DNA from: VXYL01 sp965200375
GTDB lineage: Bacteria > Pseudomonadota > Gammaproteobacteria > Pseudomonadales > Azotimanducaceae
Assembly: GCA_965200375.1 (NCBI GenBank)
Contig: OZ241353.1
Coordinates: 620,001 to 684,000 of the forward strand
Length of the DNA: 64,000 nt
Direction: 5' to 3'
A model generated the notes under the pieces. That model saw nothing but the letters and a program-made list of their open reading frames with translations, did no database searches and was not told the DNA's origin. Numbering within the stretch: position 1 is the first letter of the stretch; every line of letters starts with the position of its first letter. Position numbers and translations under genes: made by a program. Positions 9,322 through 17,237 of this stretch are shown here, piece after piece.

Positions 9322-10071
9322 ATGCGGCCCGTTGTCGTGGCTCTGGCGGCCGGCGTGGCGCTGACCCTAGCCGGCGCGCTTTGCTTCGCCAGACTGGTGG
9401 CAACGGCCCCGGTTGGCGTGGTGCGGATTGCCGGCGACCTCGATGCCGCCGAACGGCGGCAAGTGGAGGCCGCAGTGGGCCGCGAGCTGGCGAAGCGGCC
9501 TCCCGGCCATGCCGGCGCGGTGGCCAGCGCCGTCGGCGCCTTGGGCTGGGTGCGCGAAGCGCGGGCGCGTCGGCAGTGGCCAGACGCGCTGGTGGTGCAA
9601 GTGGCGCGGGAGACGCTTGCGGCGCGCTGGGGCGGCGGCTGGCTGACGACCAGCGGCGGTTTCGTCGTCGACCATCGTGGCCATGCCCCGCCGCCGTCGA
9701 ACGTGCCGACCTTCGCCACCGTCGACGCGGACGGGCGCGAGGCGATGCGCGTCTTCGAGGTCGTGAACGCGGCTGCGAGCACCGGCGGGCTCGCCGTGGC
9801 GCGTCTCGAGGAGGACTCCGCCAACGGCTGGACGGCGGTCCTCGACGGCGGCCTGCGGCTGGTCGTCGGCCGCGAAGATCTGGCCGCACGCACGCTGCGG
9901 TTCGTACACGTCTACCGGCAGGCGCTGCGCTACGCCGAGCCGATTGCGCTTGCCGACGCCCGCTACGACAGCGGCGTGGCGGTACGTTGGCGGCAGCCGC
10001 CCGGATCGCCGAACCTGCTTGCCGCTGCCGCGCCTGGCGCCCAGGCGGGCGCTTCGGGCGGGGGGAACTGA
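9322..10071 (+). CDS. ftsQ: Cell division protein FtsQ
   Basis: Bitopic divisome protein linking early and late division proteins through its periplasmic POTRA and beta domains. 249 residues. An N-terminal TM segment (about residues 3-25, VVALAAGVALTLAGALCFA) is followed by a POTRA-like part (VGVVRIAGDLDAAERRQVEA, then VASAVGALGWVREARARR and LVVQVARETLAARW) and a beta domain ending in VYRQALRYAEPIALADARYDSG. Sequence alone is weakly diagnostic; position directly before ftsA and topology make it clear. ATG lies two bases after the murC stop. Confidence 0.9.
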   Translation: MRPVVVALAAGVALTLAGALCFARLVATAPVGVVRIAGDLDAAERRQVEAAVGRELAKRPPGHAGAVASAVGALGWVREARARRQWPDALVVQVARETLAARWGGGWLTTSGGFVVDHRGHAPPPSNVPTFATVDADGREAMRVFEVVNAAASTGGLAVARLEEDSANGWTAVLDGGLRLVVGREDLAARTLRFVHVYRQALRYAEPIALADARYDSGVAVRWRQPPGSPNLLAAAAPGAQAGASGGGN

Positions 10072-10073
10072 TC

Positions 10074-11327
10074 GTGCCGACCGAGCAGCAGCGCCGCATC
10101 GTCGGCCTCGACGTGGGCACCAGCAAGGTGGCGGCGGTGGTCGCCGAGGCGACGCCCGGGGGCCAGCCGGAACTGGCCGGCATCGGCACGCATCCCTGCC
10201 ACGGCTTGAAGAAGGGCGTGGTGGTGAACATCGAGTCCACGGTCGAGGCCATCGCCCGCGCCGTGGAGGAAGCGGAGCTCATGGCGGGAGGGAGCATCGA
10301 CGCGGTGTACGTCGGCGTCGCTGGCAGCCACGTCCGCAGCCTCAACTCCGACGGCAGCGCGGCGATTCGGGAGGGCGAGGTGCGCCAGCAGGACGTCGAC
10401 CGCGCCATCGACGCGGCCCAGGCGGTGGCCATTCCCGCCGATCGGAAGGTGCTGCACATCCTGCCGCAGGAGTACGTCGTCGACGCCCAGGACGGCGTCC
10501 GGGAGCCGCTTGGCATGTCCGGCGTGCGCCTGGAAGCCAAAGTCCATGTCGTCACCTGCGCCGACAACGCCATGCAGAATGTGGAGAAGTGCGTCAAACG
10601 GTGCGGCCTGGCGACCCGAGACGTCATTCTGGAGCCGCTCGCCTCCAGCTACGCGACGCTGGCCGCCGACGAGCGGGACCTCGGCGTCTGCCTGCTCGAC
10701 ATCGGCGCCGGCACGACGGACATCGCCGTGTTCACCGACGGCGCCATTCGCCACACCGCGGTCATACCGATAGCCGGCGACCAGGTGACCAGCGACATCG
10801 CCATGGCCCTGCGCACGCCCATCAAGCACGCCGAGGCCATCAAGGTGAAGCACGGCTGCGCCCTGACGCAGCTGGCAAGGCCAGAGGAGACCATCCTGGT
10901 GCCGGGCGCTGCCGAGCGGGCCCCCCGGGAACTGTCACGGCAGACCCTCGCCGAGGTGGTGGAGCCCCGCTACGAGGAGCTGTTCACCCTGGTGCAGGCG
11001 GAACTGCGGCGCAGCGGCCACGAGGAGATGGTCGCCTCCGGCGTGGTGCTCACCGGCGGCGCCGCCAAGATGGAGGGGCTGGTGGAACTCGCCGAGGAGA
11101 TATTCCACATGCCGGTGTGCATCGGCGCACCGCGCCACCTGTGCGGCCTGACCGACGCCGCCCGAAGTCCGATCTACGCCACCGGCATCGGCCTGGCGCT
11201 GTACGGCTTCGAGCAAGAGACGCAAGACGGCCCCGGCGGGTCGCTGGGACGGTGGCGCTGGCCCCGCCTCGGATCCGCCGGCGGCGTCGTGCAGGCCGTC
11301 CGCCGCTGGCTGCAAGACAGCCTGTAG
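10074..11327 (+). CDS. ftsA: Cell division protein FtsA
   Basis: Actin-like ATPase that tethers FtsZ filaments to the inner membrane and recruits later divisome proteins. 417 residues. Phosphate-binding motifs are IVGLDVGTSKVAAVV and LLDIGAGTTDIAVF, and the adenosine motif is GVVLTGGAAKMEGL. The C-terminal amphipathic helix (GGVVQAVRRWLQDSL) is the expected membrane anchor. GTG starts two bases after the ftsQ stop. It precedes two ftsZ genes, so it may bind both. Confidence 0.96.
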   Translation: MPTEQQRRIVGLDVGTSKVAAVVAEATPGGQPELAGIGTHPCHGLKKGVVVNIESTVEAIARAVEEAELMAGGSIDAVYVGVAGSHVRSLNSDGSAAIREGEVRQQDVDRAIDAAQAVAIPADRKVLHILPQEYVVDAQDGVREPLGMSGVRLEAKVHVVTCADNAMQNVEKCVKRCGLATRDVILEPLASSYATLAADERDLGVCLLDIGAGTTDIAVFTDGAIRHTAVIPIAGDQVTSDIAMALRTPIKHAEAIKVKHGCALTQLARPEETILVPGAAERAPRELSRQTLAEVVEPRYEELFTLVQAELRRSGHEEMVASGVVLTGGAAKMEGLVELAEEIFHMPVCIGAPRHLCGLTDAARSPIYATGIGLALYGFEQETQDGPGGSLGRWRWPRLGSAGGVVQAVRRWLQDSL

Positions 11328-11381
11328 CGGCAAGCGGCACAAGAGACGGAACCCAGGAACACAGCCTCAAGGAGACGAGAG

Positions 11382-12611
11382 ATGGCCCCGCCAAGCGAAG
11401 CGAACCCGGACGCGCAACCGGGAAACGGCGAACTGACCTTCGAGCCGGCCACCGCGCCGCGCAACGCGCAGATCAAGGTGGTGGGCGTCGGCGGCGGCGG
11501 CGGCAACGCCGTGCAGCACATGGTGGCCGATGCGCTGGACGGCGTCGAGTACATCGCCGCCAACACCGACGACCAGGCGCTGCGCAACCTCGCCGGCCCG
11601 AACACGCTGCAGCTCGGCGCCGCCCAGACCAAGGGCCTCGGCGCCGGGGCGGACCCGGAAGTCGGCCGCGCTTCCGCGGCGGCAGACCGAGAGGCCATCG
11701 TGCATGCCCTGGATGGCGCCGACATGGTGTTCATCACCGCCGGCATGGGCGGCGGAACGGGAACCGGCGCCGCGCCGGTGATCGCGGAGATCGCCAAGGG
11801 CCTCGACATTCTGACCGTCGCCGTGGTCACCAAGCCCTTCGACTTCGAGAACCGCACCCGCGTCGCCGAGGAGGGCATCGCGGCGCTGCGCGCCAACGTG
11901 GACTCGCTGATCGCCATCCCCAACGACAAGGTCCTGGACGTGCTCGGCGACGATGCCGACATGGAGGAAGCCTTCGCGGCGGCCAACGAGGTGCTGCGCG
12001 GCGCCGTGCAAGGCGTGGCGGACGTCATTTTGCGGCCGGGCAAGATCAATGCGGACTTCCGAGACGTGCGCACCGTCATGTCCGAAGGCGGCATGGCCAT
12101 CATGGGCACCGGCCAAGCCGCCGGCGACGACCGGGCGAAGCAGGCCACGGAACGCGCCATCCACAACCCGCTGCTCGACGACGTCGACTTGCGGGGCGCC
12201 CGCGCGGTGCTCGTGAACGCCACGACGTCGCCGTCGGCGAACATGACGGTGCGCGAGTTCCGCATCGTCGGCGACACCATCCGCGAGCTCACCACGCCGC
12301 AGAGCACGGTGATCGTCGGCATGGTCTACGACCCCACGGTTGGCGAGGAGATGCGGGTGACCGTGGTGGCGACGGGCCTCGGCGGCAGCAACCGGCCCGG
12401 CATCGACCGGCCGGAGATAGCGGTCGACAACACCCGGGCGGCGCCGCCGGCGCGAGCTGCCCGCAGCGGCGGCTACGACGAGCGCGAAACGCGCGCGGCG
12501 CCGGCGCAGCGGGCCGTCGGCAGCGACGTCGATCCCCGTCATCAGGAGCTGCTCGACTACGACGAGCTGATGGAGAAGGTGCCGACCTTCATCCGCCGCC
12601 AGGCCCAGTAG
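11382..12611 (+). CDS. ftsZ: Cell division GTPase FtsZ, first copy
   Basis: Tubulin-like GTPase that forms the Z ring. 409 residues. Motifs are VVGVGGGGGNAV, the tubulin signature GGGTGTGAAPV, the T7 catalytic loop INADFRDVRTVM, and TVVATGLGG closing the core. A variable linker of about 50 residues follows, then the C-terminal peptide DYDELMEKVPTFIRRQAQ for FtsA/ZipA binding. A strong Shine-Dalgarno AAGGAG lies about eight bases before the ATG. A second full paralogue begins 26 bases after the stop. Confidence 0.96.
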   Translation: MAPPSEANPDAQPGNGELTFEPATAPRNAQIKVVGVGGGGGNAVQHMVADALDGVEYIAANTDDQALRNLAGPNTLQLGAAQTKGLGAGADPEVGRASAAADREAIVHALDGADMVFITAGMGGGTGTGAAPVIAEIAKGLDILTVAVVTKPFDFENRTRVAEEGIAALRANVDSLIAIPNDKVLDVLGDDADMEEAFAAANEVLRGAVQGVADVILRPGKINADFRDVRTVMSEGGMAIMGTGQAAGDDRAKQATERAIHNPLLDDVDLRGARAVLVNATTSPSANMTVREFRIVGDTIRELTTPQSTVIVGMVYDPTVGEEMRVTVVATGLGGSNRPGIDRPEIAVDNTRAAPPARAARSGGYDERETRAAPAQRAVGSDVDPRHQELLDYDELMEKVPTFIRRQAQ

Positions 12612-12637
12612 CCGCGCCCGCCGCCGAGGACCCGACA

Positions 12638-13726
12638 ATGGCCCCACCCGACGACCTGCCTCTCGCGTTCGAACCGGTCGCCGCGCCGCCCACGGCCCGC
12701 ATCGTCGTGGTGGGCGTCGGCGGCGGCGGCGGCAACGCCGTGGCCCACATGGCGGCCCACGCCGTGGACGGCGTGCGCTACATCGCGGCGAACACCGACG
12801 ACCAGGCCTTGCGCAACCTGCCGGTGCCGAACACGCTGCAACTCGGCGCCGCCCGCACCCGAGGGCTGGGCGCCGGGGCGGACCCGGCGGTAGGCCGCGC
12901 CGCGGCGGTGGAGGACCGGGAGCTGATCCAGCGGGCGCTGGAGGGCGCCGACATGGTGTTCGTGGCCGCCGGCATGGGCGGCGGCACCGGCACCGGCGCC
13001 GCGCCGGTGGTGGCCCATGTGGCCAAGGCGCTGGACATTCTGACCGTGGCGGTGGTGACCCGGCCGTTCTGCTTCGAGAACCGCAGCCGCATCGCCGACG
13101 AGGGCATAGGCGATCTGCGCTCCCAGGTGGACTCCTTGATCGCCATCCCCAACGATCGGCTGCTGGACACCCTCGGCGACGACGCGAGCCTCGAGAGCGC
13201 CTTCGCCGCCGCCAACGAGGTGCTGCGCGGCGCCGTCGAGGGCATCGCCGACATCGTGCTGCGCCCGGGGCTGATCAATGCGGATTTCCAGGATGTCCGG
13301 CGGGTCATGTCCTACAGCGGCGTGGCCGTGCTCGGCACCGGGCAGAGCCGGGGAGCGGGCCGCGTGCGCGAGGCCATCGACGCGGCGATCAGGAACCCCA
13401 TCCTCGAGGACGTCGCGCTGCGGGACGCCCGGGGCGTGCTCGTGAACGTGACCATGCAGCGCGAGTCCGTGCGGGAGTTCCGCGAGGTCGGCGCGACCAT
13501 TCGGCAACTTACCAATCCGCAGAGCAAGGTGATCCTCGGCTTGGTGAAGGCCCCGGAGCTCGGCGAGGAGCTGCGCGTGACCGTGGTCGCCACCGGCCTA
13601 GGCCAGGAGGCCCAGACGCGCTCCCGGCGAGGACCCGCCCGGAGCCAGCGCAGCCGCGCCGAGGCGCCGTCGCCAGTCGAGGACCCGCCCCTGGACGTCG
13701 CATCGTTCCTTGCACGGCGGGCGTGA
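12638..13726 (+). CDS. Second FtsZ paralogue in tandem
   Basis: A second complete FtsZ of 362 residues, clearly homologous to the first from its opening residues (MAPPDDLPLAFEPV against MAPPSEANPD...LTFEPA). It keeps VVGVGGGGGNAV, GGGTGTGAAPV and the catalytic loop INADFQDVRRVM, so GTPase activity is expected. It differs in PFCFENRSR (first copy PFDFENRTR) and SYSGVAVLGTG. Its linker is short: about 40 residues, basic, remain after TGLG. The tail PLDVASFLARRA resembles the standard LDIPAFLRKQ peptide more than the first copy's tail does. The 26-base gap implies co-transcription. Division of labour with the first copy is inferred. Confidence 0.93.
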   Translation: MAPPDDLPLAFEPVAAPPTARIVVVGVGGGGGNAVAHMAAHAVDGVRYIAANTDDQALRNLPVPNTLQLGAARTRGLGAGADPAVGRAAAVEDRELIQRALEGADMVFVAAGMGGGTGTGAAPVVAHVAKALDILTVAVVTRPFCFENRSRIADEGIGDLRSQVDSLIAIPNDRLLDTLGDDASLESAFAAANEVLRGAVEGIADIVLRPGLINADFQDVRRVMSYSGVAVLGTGQSRGAGRVREAIDAAIRNPILEDVALRDARGVLVNVTMQRESVREFREVGATIRQLTNPQSKVILGLVKAPELGEELRVTVVATGLGQEAQTRSRRGPARSQRSRAEAPSPVEDPPLDVASFLARRA

Positions 13727-13879
13727 AACGGCCACCGGGGACTGCCACCGGCGTCGAAAACAAGGGAAACAAAACGTTACAGATTCGCCCGCTGCCTGCT
13801 GCTAAGGTGCGTCGCGGATGGGCGGCGGCCGCGTCATGCGCTGTCGCGTTTGGCCGCAGCCGGGCAAGGGCGAGGGCCA

Positions 13880-14758
13880 GTGATCGCGCAAAGAACAGTC
13901 CGCAGGGCAGTCGACGTCGCCGGCATCGGGCTCCATTCCGGGGCGCGGGTGCGGGCGACCATCGGCCCGGCGCCGCCGGACACCGGCATCGTGTTTCGTC
14001 GCGGCGACGTGTGCCCGCCCGCGACCATCAAGGCGTGTCCCGCCAACGTCGTGGATACCCAGCTTGCCGTCACGCTGGAGCACCAGGGCGTTCGGGTCGC
14101 CACCGTGGAACATCTCATGGCGGCGTTGGCAGGCGCCGGCATCGACAATGCGGTGGTCGACGTCGCCGGCCCGGAACTGCCGATCATGGACGGCAGCGCC
14201 GCGCTGTTCACGGATCGCCTGGAGCAGGCGGGCTCGGTGGACCAGGAAGTGCCGCGGCGCTATCTCAAGGTCGTCCGCGAGGTGTGCTATCGGGACGGCG
14301 ACGCCGTGGCCAAGCTGGCACCGCACGACGGCTTCCGCGCCGAGTACACGATGCGCTACGACCACCCGTACTTCGGCAGTGCGGCAAACGGCAGCGCGCC
14401 CCGCCAGCACGCGGCCGTGGACTTCTCCACCGCCAGCTTCCGGGAGGACTTGAGCCGGGCACGGACGTTCGGCTTCCTCGCGGACATCGAGCGGCTTTGG
14501 CGGGATGGGCTGGCCCGTGGCGGCAGCCTCGACAATGCCATCGTCATCGACGACCACGGCGTTCTCAACGACGGCGGCTTGCGCTTCAGCGACGAACTGC
14601 CCAAGCACAAGATACTGGACGCCATCGGGGACCTGTTTCTCTGCGGCTTTCCCGTGCTCGGCGCGTTCACCGGCTACCAGTCCGGCCACGCTTCCAACCA
14701 CGGCCTGCTGCGCCGCCTGCTGCGGGAGGGCGGCGCCTACGAGATCGTCACCGGCTAG
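13880..14758 (+). CDS. lpxC: UDP-3-O-acyl-N-acetylglucosamine deacetylase LpxC
   Basis: Zinc deacetylase for the committed step of lipid A synthesis, showing that the cell builds an LPS outer membrane. 292 residues. Motifs are RTVRRAVDVAGIGLHSG, TVEHLMAALAG (zinc histidine), ELPIMDGSA, the zinc His/Asp region DELPKHKILDAIGDL, and GAFTGYQSGHASNH. GTG at 13880 (VIAQRTVRR) was chosen because the family usually starts M-I-x-Q-R-T; longer frames are unlikely. It lies 153 bases after the second ftsZ, the usual end of the dcw cluster. Confidence 0.95.
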   Translation: MIAQRTVRRAVDVAGIGLHSGARVRATIGPAPPDTGIVFRRGDVCPPATIKACPANVVDTQLAVTLEHQGVRVATVEHLMAALAGAGIDNAVVDVAGPELPIMDGSAALFTDRLEQAGSVDQEVPRRYLKVVREVCYRDGDAVAKLAPHDGFRAEYTMRYDHPYFGSAANGSAPRQHAAVDFSTASFREDLSRARTFGFLADIERLWRDGLARGGSLDNAIVIDDHGVLNDGGLRFSDELPKHKILDAIGDLFLCGFPVLGAFTGYQSGHASNHGLLRRLLREGGAYEIVTG

Positions 14759-15037
14759 CGGTGCCCGGCGCGTCGGCACGATGTGCCTGCGGCAGAGCGA
14801 GCTGGCGGCCAGGGTCCGCATCCCACGCCGTACGGCAGGATGCGCTCGTAGCCGTCGCCTGGATGGAACGTCGCAGGCTAATTCGTAGGCCCGCTCTCGG
14901 TCGACATGGCCGTAGCGGGCCATGTTGTCGACGCAATGGCGTGCTCCTGCGAGCAGGGGACGGTGCGCTGCATCGGAAACGACCTTCGCTGCCGCTGACG
15001 AGCAGTTCCGTCAGTCTTCCGGGCTTCCTGCCGGGGG

Positions 15038-15817
15038 CTAAGAGCGGTCGTCGACGTACTTGTCGTTGTCCGACAGGATGGCGTCGAACATTTGCACATC
15101 CAAGCCGAGTTTCCTGCACAAGCTGGCGATGGCACGGATGTCCTTGGGCAGGCAAGCGCCGCCGAAGCCGCGCATGTTCCGGTTGCACGTCAGGTATTTG
15201 TCGTGAATGTGGCGGCGCAGAACCATGCTGTCCTTGATGGTCGTGTAGTCGGCGTCGTAGTGCTGGCATATCTCGTAGAAGTCGTTGGCGAAGGTGACGA
15301 GCATGGCGTTGTAGACGTTGCCGAAGTACTTCGCCAGTTCGGCCTCGGTAGGCGTCACGTGGCGAAACGCATCTGGAAGAGAACCGTGGGATTTCTTGAT
15401 CTGCGCAAAGTCCTCCTTGGAGTCGGCGCCGACGATGCAGACGTCGTGGTTGTCTACGAAGTCGGAGAGCGCCGTGCGCTCGCGGAGGAACTCGGGCACA
15501 TGGGCGAAACGGCACCGGGGGTGTTTGCGCTGCAAACCGACGGTAGTGCCGGGGGTCACTGTGGACTTCAAGACGACGATGCCGGCAAAGCCGTGCGCCG
15601 CAAGTTCGTCCGCGACCGAACGCACCGCCGTCGTGTCGCACGCGCCGTCTTCGGCGGAGGGGGTGTCGACGCAGACGTAGGCGATGTCGGCGTCGAGGAT
15701 GGCCTCTATGCTGGTCGCGAGCTTCTTGTCGTGGACGCTGACCCGATGCCCGACCTTGTCGAATCCATGCGCCAGCGCGCTGCCGACAGTGCCCATGCCG
15801 ACGATGCCGATGTGCAT
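15038..15817 (-). CDS. Short UDP-glucose/GDP-mannose dehydrogenase-like protein
   Basis: Nucleotide-sugar dehydrogenase family, which oxidises UDP-sugars to uronic acids with NAD. 259 residues. The N-terminal Rossmann domain begins MHIGIVGMGTVGSALAHG. Further motifs are VCVDTPSAEDG, VLKSTVTPGTT, HVPEFLRE, ELAKYFGNVYNAM, and the catalytic-cysteine box GFGGACLPKD. Full Ugd-type enzymes have about 390-430 residues; here the protein ends soon after the cysteine box, so the C-terminal UDP-binding domain is missing. No remnant of it was recognised in the next 280 bases. It is divergent from a glycosyltransferase, suggesting surface-polysaccharide work. It could be a genuine short family member or a truncated gene. 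Confidence 0.75.
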   Translation of the reverse strand: MHIGIVGMGTVGSALAHGFDKVGHRVSVHDKKLATSIEAILDADIAYVCVDTPSAEDGACDTTAVRSVADELAAHGFAGIVVLKSTVTPGTTVGLQRKHPRCRFAHVPEFLRERTALSDFVDNHDVCIVGADSKEDFAQIKKSHGSLPDAFRHVTPTEAELAKYFGNVYNAMLVTFANDFYEICQHYDADYTTIKDSMVLRRHIHDKYLTCNRNMRGFGGACLPKDIRAIASLCRKLGLDVQMFDAILSDNDKYVDDRS

Positions 15818-15979
15818 GGGCCAACCGCTCCGATGCCGTCTTGTCGGACGGATCATAGCCCCAACCGAGCGTTGAACAGCACTCGTTGACAGCGCTGGAG
15901 GTGCTACATTCCTGCCCGCGGTGCGGGGCCTCCCGACTGGCCGGCGACGGCGCACCGGCGTGAGCCGCTAGGATGCACG

Positions 15980-17077
15980 ATGCCCACAGCAACCGGCGCC
16001 GCTAGGCGTGTTCTGGTGATTGGCCCGTCGCCGCACACGGACAGCGGCGCCAGGATTTCCTTCGAGCTGCTGCTGGGCTATCTCCAGGGACAGGCTGGTC
16101 TGGCGGTGTCCCATTACGATCTGCCGGTCCATCGGCCCCTCTACCAGGACGACGGTACCCCGGGCCCTCTCTGCCAAGGGGCCACGTTGCGCAGAGCGTT
16201 GGCGGCCTTGCGCCAGCTGCCGAGACACGATGCGGTGCTGCTGTTCGGCACCGTGGACCTGTGCTTCACCTACGGCTTGGCCTTCGTGCTTGGCGCGGCT
16301 CTGTTCCGCAAGCACTGCGCCATGCGCATCACTGGCGGTCGGGCGCGATTCTCGACGGACAAGGTGCCGCGCCTGGTTCGGCCGGTCTGCTTCTCGATCG
16401 CGCGTCTGGTCGCGGTCATCTCGATACAGACCGAGATCGCCCGGGAGGACCTGCCGGCGCTGCTGCAGGGGAAGCTGGCGCCGGTGCGGGGATATCGGCC
16501 AGGTCCCGCCGTTCGCCGTGCCGCCCGGCGCCGGGGCCGTCGCATGCGCTTGGCGTTCGTAATTCGGGCGGACCCGGCCAAGGGCGAGGCCGTGCTCGGC
16601 GACGCCCTAGCCCGCCTGGACGACCACGCCGACCGCCTGGAGCTGCACGTCTATGGCAGGCCTCTGGCCCTGGGGCAGGCGTTCGCTGGCGTTCCGACGA
16701 CGCTGCACGGCTACTTGCCGAACGATCGGCTGCGGCAGGCGCTGGCCGGCAGCGACGTGCTGCTGTTCCCTAGCTGCTATCCGTTCGAGGGCCATCCCGG
16801 AGTCGTCATCGAGGCGTTCATGGCCGGCGTCCCCGTGATCGCCACCGACTTGCCCGGGCCTCGGGAGATCGTCGAGCACGGCGTCAACGGCTTGATCGTG
16901 CCGGTTGGGGATGCCCCGGCACTGGCGAGCGCGATGCGGCAGTTGGCTTCGGACGAATATCTGCGCGAACGGCTGGCTCGCGGCGCGCTCGCGTCCGGTC
17001 GTCGTTTCGACCAGGCGCGCGTGGTGCCGGAGCTGGTGGCGACCCTCGGCCTTCTGCCGCAGCAGCGGGTTGGCTGA
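15980..17077 (+). CDS. GT4-family glycosyltransferase
   Basis: GT-B fold glycosyltransferase acting on a sugar nucleotide; acceptor unknown. 365 residues. The N-terminal half begins RRVLVIGPSPHTDSGARISF. The C-terminal donor-binding half carries the typical E-x7-E region PFEGHPGVVIEAFMAGVPVI followed by ATDLPGPREIVEHGVNGLIV. ATG at 15980 is the only good start. It is divergent from the dehydrogenase-like gene. Likely in envelope polysaccharide or O-antigen synthesis, by inference only. Confidence 0.85.
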   Translation: MPTATGAARRVLVIGPSPHTDSGARISFELLLGYLQGQAGLAVSHYDLPVHRPLYQDDGTPGPLCQGATLRRALAALRQLPRHDAVLLFGTVDLCFTYGLAFVLGAALFRKHCAMRITGGRARFSTDKVPRLVRPVCFSIARLVAVISIQTEIAREDLPALLQGKLAPVRGYRPGPAVRRAARRRGRRMRLAFVIRADPAKGEAVLGDALARLDDHADRLELHVYGRPLALGQAFAGVPTTLHGYLPNDRLRQALAGSDVLLFPSCYPFEGHPGVVIEAFMAGVPVIATDLPGPREIVEHGVNGLIVPVGDAPALASAMRQLASDEYLRERLARGALASGRRFDQARVVPELVATLGLLPQQRVG

Positions 17078-17175
17078 CGCGCCCCTGAAGCCTGGCCCCA
17101 TCGGAATGGCGGCCACCGACTGGGCTCGCAAGCCTGGACGGTCCGAGGCGCAGCTAGTACCAAAGCCATATTGGA

Positions 17176-17236
17176 GTGATGGTTCAGATCGGCAACCGTG
17201 CCGCCAGCTCATCCATCATTGCAGTCGGGTTGGCCC
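17176..17236 (+). repeat. 61-bp dispersed repeat, copy 1
   Basis: This stretch matches 42913-42973 at 49 of 61 positions by my hand alignment without gaps. Both begin GTGATGGT and end TTGGCCC. From the ATG at 17179 it reads MVQIGNRAASSSIIAVGLAH and stops at 17239-17241, inside the tail of ubiB on the other strand. The function is unknown. Confidence 0.5.
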
Positions 17237-17237
17237 A

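Noticed and set aside
13777..13808. Possible promoter for lpxC (TTACAG ... CTAAGG)
   Set aside because: The spacing is about 18-20 bases and the -10 is poor.
14759..15037. Minus-strand frame with a readable stretch (CVDNMARYGHVDRERAYE) after lpxC
   Set aside because: It has no start, runs into lpxC antisense sequence and matches no family I recognise. It might be the remnant of a truncated gene, but the evidence is too slight to annotate.
15852..15909. Promoter-like boxes in the divergent gap before the glycosyltransferase (TTGACA, TACATT; TATGAT on the other strand)
   Set aside because: The boxes are about 13 bases apart on each strand, too close for a normal sigma-70 promoter. The gap surely holds promoters, but I cannot place them.
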